Assembly: GCA_016200955.1 (NCBI GenBank)
Contig: JACQDU010000748.1
Location: forward strand, 1 to 5,273
Reading direction: 5' to 3'
DNA: 5,273 nucleotides
Source of the DNA: a bacterium
Lineage (GTDB): Bacteria > Planctomycetota > J058 > JACQDU01
Part shown: in pieces, positions 1 to 4,601 of the stretch
Numbering within the stretch: the first letter of the stretch is position 1
Layout: each line of letters opens with the position of its first letter
Notes under the pieces: model-generated
Told to the model about the DNA's origin: nothing
Database searches by the model: none
What the model saw: only the letters and a program-made list of their open reading frames with translations
Translations under genes and position numbers: made by a program

Positions 1-1095
1 CACCGCGCGAGCCCGGACGCACGCGTCGCTCTCGAGCGAGCGCTCGCCGCGCTCGGGGCCGAGGTCTTCCCGAAGCCGGGCGAGGCGCTCGCCGCGGGAG
101 CGAGCGAGGCCGCGGTCTCCGTGAAGAACGTCTACGCGGACGGCGCTCCGAGCGGGACGGTCGTCCGCGTCTCGGAGAGCGGTCTCAGGAGAGGCGACCG
201 GATCCTGAGGCGTGCGCAGGTCGAGGTGAGCCGAGGTCCCATGAGCAAGGCCCTTTCGTTGCTGAGCGAGCTCGCGGGCAACTCCGAGCTTCCCGAGAGC
301 GCTCGCTCCCAGGTCGCGGCGCTCGCCGCGCGTCTCGAGGCGCTTCCCCGAGAGAAGCACGACGACGAGGACGGCGACCGGGTCCTCGCGGAGACGCTCG
401 CCGTGCTCGAGGCGAGCGCCGAGGTCTCTCCGTGCGAGGCGCTCGGGTCCCTCCGCGAGCGCGTCGTGTCGGGGCTGAGAGAGCGCGGCTACGTCGTCTC
501 GCCCGACTCTCCCGGCGGGACGGTCGACTCCCTGAAGACGATCCTCGGGAGCGAGGCGGCGATCGAGGCGCCGAAGCGTCGCTTCGCCGACGGCACGGTG
601 GGCGACATCCTCGCCGTCGAGCGCCGCGCCGTCGTCAAGGCGGCGCTCGTGCTCTCGAAGGCGCGCGTCGTCGTCTGCGCGGGCCCGCCGAACGAGCTCC
701 ACTCCGCCGTCTCCGAGGTCCGCGAGAAGCTCGGCGCCGAGAACGCCGAGAAGCCCGTGCTCGCCGAGCTCGACGAGGTCCTCGAGAAGATCGCCGAGGC
801 GAAGCCCGACCGCGCGCACCTGCTCGCCTTCCCCGTCATGAATGTCCTCCACCGCCTCGGGGCCAAGGATCGTCTGGGCGGCGGGCTCAAGACGTACCTC
901 CGGGGGAAGCACGTGAAGGAGATCGTCGCTTACGCGAACTATCCGGCCGCCGAGCTCGGGCCGAAGCAGCTCGAGGAAGTGCGCGTGAGCTCGGATCGCG
1001 ACAAGGGCAAGATCGTCCGCGTCCTGCGCCCCGGGTTCATCGAGGAGAAGACGGGCGTCGTCTTGCAGAAAGTCCAGGCCGAGGTCTCGCGCTGA
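1..1095 (+). CDS. GrpE-like protein with two GrpE-type C-terminal domains (5' end missing)
   Basis: The frame is open from the first base of the window to TGA at 1093-1095, giving 364 visible residues; the true start lies upstream. Residues about 14-78 resemble the end of GrpE, the nucleotide exchange factor of DnaK: a helix with LGAEVFPKPGE, then the beta-domain signature GTVVRVSESG, GDRILRRAQVEVS (compare the family pattern GTVxEVxxxGYxxxDRVLRPAxVxV). Residues 335-364 carry a second, more diverged copy: GKIVRVLRPGF followed by VVLQKVQAEVSR. Between them are about 250 mostly helical, charged residues that I do not recognise, including a hydrophobic stretch ARVVVCAG near 220. An in-frame ATG at 241 has GAGGT 3 bp upstream, so a shorter product holding only the second half is possible, but there is no stop before it and the codon use is continuous. 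A usual GrpE is about 180-220 residues, so this is an enlarged relative. Exchange activity on DnaK is inferred only; the assignment to the fold is moderately sure. Confidence 0.7.
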   Translation, partial: HRASPDARVALERALAALGAEVFPKPGEALAAGASEAAVSVKNVYADGAPSGTVVRVSESGLRRGDRILRRAQVEVSRGPMSKALSLLSELAGNSELPESARSQVAALAARLEALPREKHDDEDGDRVLAETLAVLEASAEVSPCEALGSLRERVVSGLRERGYVVSPDSPGGTVDSLKTILGSEAAIEAPKRRFADGTVGDILAVERRAVVKAALVLSKARVVVCAGPPNELHSAVSEVREKLGAENAEKPVLAELDEVLEKIAEAKPDRAHLLAFPVMNVLHRLGAKDRLGGGLKTYLRGKHVKEIVAYANYPAAELGPKQLEEVRVSSDRDKGKIVRVLRPGFIEEKTGVVLQKVQAEVSR

Positions 1096-1109
1096 TCTTG
1101 TCGGGAAGA

Positions 1110-1133
1110 AGCTCGCTCCGCGAGGGCGAAGCT
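1110..1133 (+). terminator. hairpin after the GrpE-like gene, possible terminator
   Basis: Fourteen bases after the stop codon, AGCT-CGC-T-CC pairs with GG-GCG-A-AGCT around a GCGA loop (a GNRA tetraloop). This gives a 9-bp stem with single unpaired bases at 1117 and 1129. There is no U-tract directly behind it. A further 12-bp palindrome, CGAGCCGGCTCG at 1143-1154, is followed by the T-rich stretch GTTGAGTTTGTTT. Either could end the upstream transcript. Paired GC-rich segments are easy to find in such DNA, so the role is uncertain. Confidence 0.3.
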
Positions 1134-1188
1134 CCGGAGAGACGAGCCGGCTCGCGTTGAGTTTGTTTCACCGCGCCTCTCTCCTGTA

Positions 1189-1215
1189 TTGACGGACATC
1201 GGGCGATCGGATAAA
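1189..1215 (+). promoter_or_regulatory. candidate sigma-70-type promoter for the lipoprotein gene
   Basis: TTGACG at 1189-1194 matches five of six bases of the -35 consensus. GATAAA at 1210-1215 is the best -10 candidate with a 15-bp spacer, one or two short of the optimum. The region is visibly richer in A/T than its surroundings, and transcription would begin about 20 bases before the start codon at 1240. A second weak pairing, TTGTTT at 1163-1168 with TGTATT at 1185-1190 (16 bp), lies just upstream. Reading 1189 as a start codon instead would place this promoter inside the gene, which argues against that start. Confidence 0.4.
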
Positions 1216-1230
1216 GCCTTCGCATCCCCG

Positions 1231-1235
1231 GGAGG
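1231..1235 (+). promoter_or_regulatory. ribosome-binding site that fixes the TTG start
   Basis: GGAGG lies four bases before the TTG at 1240. It is the strongest Shine-Dalgarno match in the region, and it selects a start that places a lipoprotein signal peptide exactly at the N-terminus. Confidence 0.7.
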
Positions 1236-1239
1236 AACC

Positions 1240-1974
1240 TTGAGACTCGCTCGAGCCGCCGCCGTCGGGATGCTGGCGCTCGCCCTCCCGGGCTGCTCGA
1301 GCGCCACGCTCGCCGACCTCGACCCCGCGCGCTCGGACCCGGACGCGCGGCGCGAGGCCCTCCTCGAGCTCGAGAGGCGGTCGGCGAAGGAAACGGAGCT
1401 GCGCGCTCCTCTCGCGGACAAGGCGCGGGAGCGGCTCGAGCACGACGAGAGCGTCTCGGTGCGCCTCGTCGCCGCGCGCGTCGTGGGCAAGCTCGCCCTC
1501 GCGGGCGCCGGGACGCGGGAGGGCGCTCACGCGCTCGGGCTCGCGGCGATCGGGAGCGGGACGGGTGCGGCGGCCAAGCGCGACGAGCTCCGCTGGCTCT
1601 CTCGCGACACGAGCAGCCTCTGGGTGAGGATCGAGGCGATCGAGGACCTCGCCCTTCTCTGGCACAAGCCGATCCGCGTGGAGGACCGCGAGGAGGTGCG
1701 CGTCTTGGTCCTCCTCGCCTGCACGCAGGCGATCCGGCCCGACCTCGAGAGCGAGCCCGAGGTCAGGATCCACGCCGCCCGCGAGCTCGCTCTCATCGCT
1801 CCCAGGAAGGGAGCCGGCCTTGCCGCTCTCGTCGCCGCCCTCGACGACCCGATGCCCGACGTCCACCACCACGCGCAGCAAGCTCTCGTCGCGATCGCGG
1901 GCGGCGACCACGGCCCCACGCGCGACGACTGGGAGCGCTGGCGGAAGTCCGTCGACACGGGAGACGAGAAGTGA
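1240..1974 (+). CDS. HEAT-repeat lipoprotein
   Basis: This encodes 244 residues from a TTG start. The N-terminus MRLAR is followed by a short hydrophobic core (AAAVGMLALAL) and the lipobox LPGC with Cys19, the type II signal peptide pattern, so the mature protein should be lipidated and membrane-attached outside the cytoplasm. The rest is helical and resembles HEAT repeats: residues about 35-90 (DARREALLELERR, then SVSVRLVAARVVGKLA), about 127-142 (WVRIEAIEDLALLW), about 173-190 (PEVRIHAARELALIAP) and about 193-221 (LAALVAALDDPMPDVHHHAQQALVAIA). It ends with a Trp-rich tail, DDWERWRKS. HEAT repeats form scaffolds for protein binding; no catalytic residues are visible and the partner is unknown. 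A longer frame reaches back to TTG 1189, but it would bury the signal peptide after 17 residues. It shares 4 bp with the next gene, so the two are probably co-translated. Confidence 0.8.
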   Translation: MRLARAAAVGMLALALPGCSSATLADLDPARSDPDARREALLELERRSAKETELRAPLADKARERLEHDESVSVRLVAARVVGKLALAGAGTREGAHALGLAAIGSGTGAAAKRDELRWLSRDTSSLWVRIEAIEDLALLWHKPIRVEDREEVRVLVLLACTQAIRPDLESEPEVRIHAARELALIAPRKGAGLAALVAALDDPMPDVHHHAQQALVAIAGGDHGPTRDDWERWRKSVDTGDEK

Positions 1975-3068
1975 GCGGCGAGCTCCCGCCGCTCGATACG
2001 CCGCCAAGCGCACCGGAAGACGGGCCGCCGAAGAAGAAGGGCTCGATCGTCTGGACTCTCCTCAAGCTCGCCTTCGCCGCGGGGATCGTCACGTTCCTCG
2101 TGCTCAAGGGAGCGATCGTTCCCTCGGAGGTCGCCGGCGCCTTCAGGACGCCGACCTGGTTCCTCGAGGCGCTCCTCCTCGTCTTCGCGTGCATCGTCAT
2201 CATCACGGAGCGCTGGCGCCTTCTCCTGCGAATCGAGGGGATCGAGCTCTCGTTCAAGGACGCCTTCAAGCTGACGATCGTCGGCCAGTTCTTCAACAAC
2301 GTGCTCCCGGGCTCGGTCACGGGCGACCTCGTGAAGATGTACTACATCGGAAGGAAGAACCCCGAGCTCCGCGCCGAGGCATGGGCGACGGTCATGATCG
2401 ACCGCGTCGTCGGTCTCGCGGCGCTCGTCTACCTCGCGTGGGCGTCCGCTCTCGTGAACATGGACTTCGTCTACGCTCCCGGCCGCGGACCGCTCGTCCT
2501 CACGTTCTACGGCATGTGCACGGCCGTGGCCGGGTTCACGGGAGTCATCCTCTTCCTGGCGCTCGGCGTCGGCCGGAAGAGCGGCTTCGCCGACCGCGTG
2601 AGGTCTCGCCTCCCCGAATCCGTGCGTCGCGGCTATCGCGCCTTCATCCGGCTCGGCGAGCGGAAGATGACGCTCCTCGCTTCGTTCCTCCTCGGAGTCC
2701 TCTCGCACACGCTCCTCGTGATCATCGGGATGAAGATCGGGCAAGACGCGCTCGGAGACACCGATCTCTCGTGGAAGAGCTACTTCTTCGTCGTGCCCGT
2801 GGGCCTCTTCGTGAACTCCGTCCCGATCCCCGTCCCGGGAGGAATCGGAGTGGGAGAGGGGGCCTTCGCGAAGCTCTTCGAATGGGCCGGCGCCACGATC
2901 AAGGGAGGGAACGTCATGGCCCTCTTCCGGGTGACCCAGTTCGCCTGGGGCCTCGTGGGCGCTCTCGTCTACGCCTTCGACCGGAGGGCCCTCGCGCCCG
3001 TCCAGGACACCGACGGAAAAGCAGCGGAACTCCTTGCAAGAACGCGGCCTCCGTCCCAGGTTTCTTGA
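1971..3068 (+). CDS. flippase-like integral membrane protein (LPG synthase TM region / YbhN type)
   Basis: This encodes 365 residues from a GTG that overlaps the upstream TGA (GTGA), with GGGAGA 6 bp upstream, which suggests translational coupling. A Pro-rich, hydrophilic cytoplasmic-type tail of about 24 residues precedes about eight membrane segments, near residues 25-46, 62-87, 139-162, 173-200, 232-256, 270-284 and 314-336, with one more probable around 100-115. Three family signatures are clear: GQFFNNVLPGSVTGDLVK at 105-122 (compare NxxLPGSxGGDxxR), DRVVGLAAL at 144-152, and PIPVPGGIGVGEGAF at 285-299. These place it in the lysylphosphatidylglycerol synthase transmembrane-region / UPF0104 family, which includes MprF flippase domains, YbhN and archaeal AglD-like proteins. 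There is no C-terminal aminoacyl-transferase domain, so it would move or bind a lipid or lipid-linked sugar rather than make aminoacylated lipid; the substrate cannot be told. Length is normal for stand-alone members. Confidence 0.88.
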   Translation: MSGELPPLDTPPSAPEDGPPKKKGSIVWTLLKLAFAAGIVTFLVLKGAIVPSEVAGAFRTPTWFLEALLLVFACIVIITERWRLLLRIEGIELSFKDAFKLTIVGQFFNNVLPGSVTGDLVKMYYIGRKNPELRAEAWATVMIDRVVGLAALVYLAWASALVNMDFVYAPGRGPLVLTFYGMCTAVAGFTGVILFLALGVGRKSGFADRVRSRLPESVRRGYRAFIRLGERKMTLLASFLLGVLSHTLLVIIGMKIGQDALGDTDLSWKSYFFVVPVGLFVNSVPIPVPGGIGVGEGAFAKLFEWAGATIKGGNVMALFRVTQFAWGLVGALVYAFDRRALAPVQDTDGKAAELLARTRPPSQVS

Positions 3069-3093
3069 CGATTCGGGCCGGCGCTGATACCCT
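3065..3093 (+). promoter_or_regulatory. candidate promoter overlapping the flippase stop codon
   Basis: TTGACG at 3065-3070 contains the TGA stop of the flippase gene (3066-3068). TACCCT at 3088-3093 follows after exactly 17 bp, giving a -10 of the TANNNT type. A start near 3100 would leave a leader of about 90 bases before the GTG at 3188. It would separate the TPR-STAS set from the lipoprotein-flippase set. Confidence 0.5.
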
Positions 3094-3177
3094 CGGTGTG
3101 TGCCGTTCGGCTTGCGCGGAGCCGGCGGCGCTCCGTTCGCCCCAGGCTGGGACCGTGCCAGGCGTGGCGGACCACGT

Positions 3178-3182
3178 GAGGT
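3178..3182 (+). promoter_or_regulatory. ribosome-binding site choosing the TPR gene start
   Basis: GAGGT sits five bases before GTG 3188. Other in-frame GTG codons at 3155, 3164 and 3176 have no comparable site, so 3188 is preferred. The nearest competitor, 3164, would add eight residues. Confidence 0.5.
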
Positions 3183-3187
3183 TCTTC

Positions 3188-4165
3188 GTGAAAAAGCTCT
3201 CGCTCCCTCAAGGCCCCGTCGCCGACCAGGCCTACCGCCTCCTCATGGACAAGCGGTGCGAGCTCTACACGCGCATAGCCGGTCTCGTGACCGAGGTCGA
3301 GGAAGCCCTCGACTCCGAGGACGCCGAGCGCTCCCGCTTCCTCCTCGAGGACGTGAGGAAGGCTCTCCGGGCCTCGCTCGCCTTCCTGACCGACGAGGTC
3401 TACGAGGAGCTCGAGCGTATCGAGTCCCTCGCCGGCCTCATGCAGCACACGACCCCCGACTCGACCAAGGGCATGGAAGAGCTCAGGGACAGCCTCCAGC
3501 TCCTCCACGTCAAGCTCGCGCGGAGCCTCAGGCTCCCGGGCCAGGACATGGCCGAGATCGTGGGCCTCCCCGCTCGCCTCAAGCGCAAGCTCGACGAGGG
3601 CCGGAAGGCGCTCGAGGAGAAGCAGCGCCAGCGCGACCTCGAGGAGCGCTCCTGGAGCTACGAGGCCGTCGCGCGCGAGCTCATAGGAGCCAAGCAATAC
3701 AAGCAAGCCGTGAAGCAGCTCAAGCAAGCCGTCCGTCTCGACCCGGAGCGCGCCGTCTTCAGGAACGACCTCGGAGTCGTCTACGGATTGCTCGGCTTGA
3801 ACGAAGAAGCGGCCTCCGAGTATCGCGCCGCGGTCGCCCTCAACGAGAAGCACCCGGACCGTCGCACCGACGAGTGGACCACGAGCTACTACAACCTCGG
3901 GGTCGCTCTCAGGAAGATCGCCGGCGAGCATAGCGCGCCGGGGCAGGAGGCCAAGGCGCTTGCCCTCGTCCAGGAAGCCAAAAACGCCTTCGAGGAGTAC
4001 CTCAAGGTCACGCCCGGCGGACCGAAGCTCGGCCTCGCGCGGTCGTTCGCGAAGCAGCTCGGAGAAGACGTCCTCATCCTCGACACCCGCCTCAAGACCC
4101 CGCCCGAGCCGAGCACCGAGAGCTGGAACGACGGGTCACACGCTTCGCTCGCCGGCGGCGAATGA
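3188..4165 (+). CDS. TPR-repeat protein with helical N-terminal region
   Basis: This encodes 325 residues with no signal peptide or membrane segment, so it is probably cytoplasmic. Residues about 10-155 are charged and helical, likely a helical bundle or coiled coil (for example LLEDVRKALRASLAFL near 52-67 and RKLDEGRKALEEKQRQRDLEER near 133-154, given here only as a landmark). TPR units follow at 157-190 (YEAVARELIGAKQYKQAVKQL) and 191-224 (NDLGVVYGLLGLNEEAASEY), the second exactly 34 residues, with the expected G/Y/A positions. A third, interrupted unit lies near 231-275 (YYNLGVALRKI, then NAFEEYLKVTPG). Such proteins bind partners; no enzyme motif is visible. The last eight residues, HASLAGGE, are written by a copy of the 21-bp repeat found downstream, so the C-terminus may be a late addition. 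The frame is open far upstream inside the flippase gene, but codon use and protein content there are those of a shadow frame. The start at 3188 is a choice among several GTGs. Confidence 0.8.
   Translation: MKKLSLPQGPVADQAYRLLMDKRCELYTRIAGLVTEVEEALDSEDAERSRFLLEDVRKALRASLAFLTDEVYEELERIESLAGLMQHTTPDSTKGMEELRDSLQLLHVKLARSLRLPGQDMAEIVGLPARLKRKLDEGRKALEEKQRQRDLEERSWSYEAVARELIGAKQYKQAVKQLKQAVRLDPERAVFRNDLGVVYGLLGLNEEAASEYRAAVALNEKHPDRRTDEWTTSYYNLGVALRKIAGEHSAPGQEAKALALVQEAKNAFEEYLKVTPGGPKLGLARSFAKQLGEDVLILDTRLKTPPEPSTESWNDGSHASLAGGE
4139..4156 (+). repeat. isolated copy of the 21-bp repeat core at the 3' end of the TPR gene
   Basis: CACGCTTCGCTCGCCGGC is identical over 18 bases to the units at 4705-4722 and 4726-4743 of the downstream array. 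The GTCA at 4135-4138 extends the match if a CA insertion is allowed. It is read here as H-A-S-L-A-G, a different frame from the array in the next-but-one gene. It ends six bases before the stop codon. Confidence 0.8.
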
Positions 4166-4169
4166 GCCC

Positions 4170-4598
4170 ATGAGCGAGACGAGCGGGGTCGAGGACACGA
4201 CACGCACAGGGGGACACGTGGCGAACCTGACCATCCTGCCCGTCGAGCAACCTCAGACCGCGAAGGGCGGCACCTCCGTCCTCGTCTACAAGGTCGCGGG
4301 CGAGATCGACCTCGACACGGTCGGGATCCTCCGCGACCACCTCGAGTCCGTCGAGCGCCGCGGCCAGGCGAACCTCGTCCTGGACCTCCAGGACACGAAG
4401 TACATCAACAGCTCCGCGCTCGCAGTGCTCGTGAAGTTCTCCGAGACCTTCCGCGAGCGCGGGGGCGGGATCGCCCTCGCGCGCGTGGGCTCTCGCGTGA
4501 AGCTCGTCTTCGAGATGCTGGGGCTCCTCGTCTTCTTCCGCTTCTACGACTCCGTCGACAAGGCCAAGGAGAGCTTCACGAAGCGCCCCGCCAAGTAG
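4170..4598 (+). CDS. STAS-domain protein, anti-sigma factor antagonist-like
   Basis: This encodes 142 residues from ATG 4170, four bases after the TPR stop codon. The STAS domain spans about 34-135: strand SVLVYKVAG, the GEIDLDT motif at 44-50, helix LRDHLESVERRG, strand NLVLDL, the loop and helix YINSSALAVLVKF at 78-90, strand GGIALARVG, and a final helix VDKAKESF. In SpoIIAA-type proteins the Ser after the Asp of DSSGLG is phosphorylated by the anti-sigma kinase; here the motif is NSSALA with Ser81/Ser82 kept and Asp replaced by Asn. The predicted role is therefore binding of a serine kinase/anti-sigma factor in a partner-switching pathway, but no kinase, phosphatase or sigma factor gene lies in this window. 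A GTG at 4218 with AGGGGG four bases upstream would give 126 residues starting MANLTILPVEQ. The 16 extra residues from 4170 have several A-ending codons, so 4218 is a serious alternative. Confidence 0.85.
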   Translation: MSETSGVEDTTRTGGHVANLTILPVEQPQTAKGGTSVLVYKVAGEIDLDTVGILRDHLESVERRGQANLVLDLQDTKYINSSALAVLVKFSETFRERGGGIALARVGSRVKLVFEMLGLLVFFRFYDSVDKAKESFTKRPAK

Positions 4599-4601
4599 GC
4601 C

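Noticed and set aside
1527..2744. 405-codon frame on the minus strand
   Set aside because: It is antisense to both the lipoprotein and the flippase; its product is Glu/Arg/Asp-rich with no domain pattern.
1820..3187. Long + frame that runs through the flippase gene into the TPR gene (781 codons in all)
   Set aside because: The part before about 3155 overlaps the flippase, which has clear family motifs. The shadow translation is Arg/Pro/Ser-rich low-complexity, typical of a stop-poor high-GC frame.
2969..3931. 320-codon frame on the minus strand
   Set aside because: It lies antisense to the TPR gene; the Leu/Glu/Val-rich product mirrors its G/C-ending codons and shows no motif.
3100..3933. 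277-codon + frame inside the TPR gene
   Set aside because: Arg/Pro-rich shadow of the TPR reading frame with no recognisable domain.
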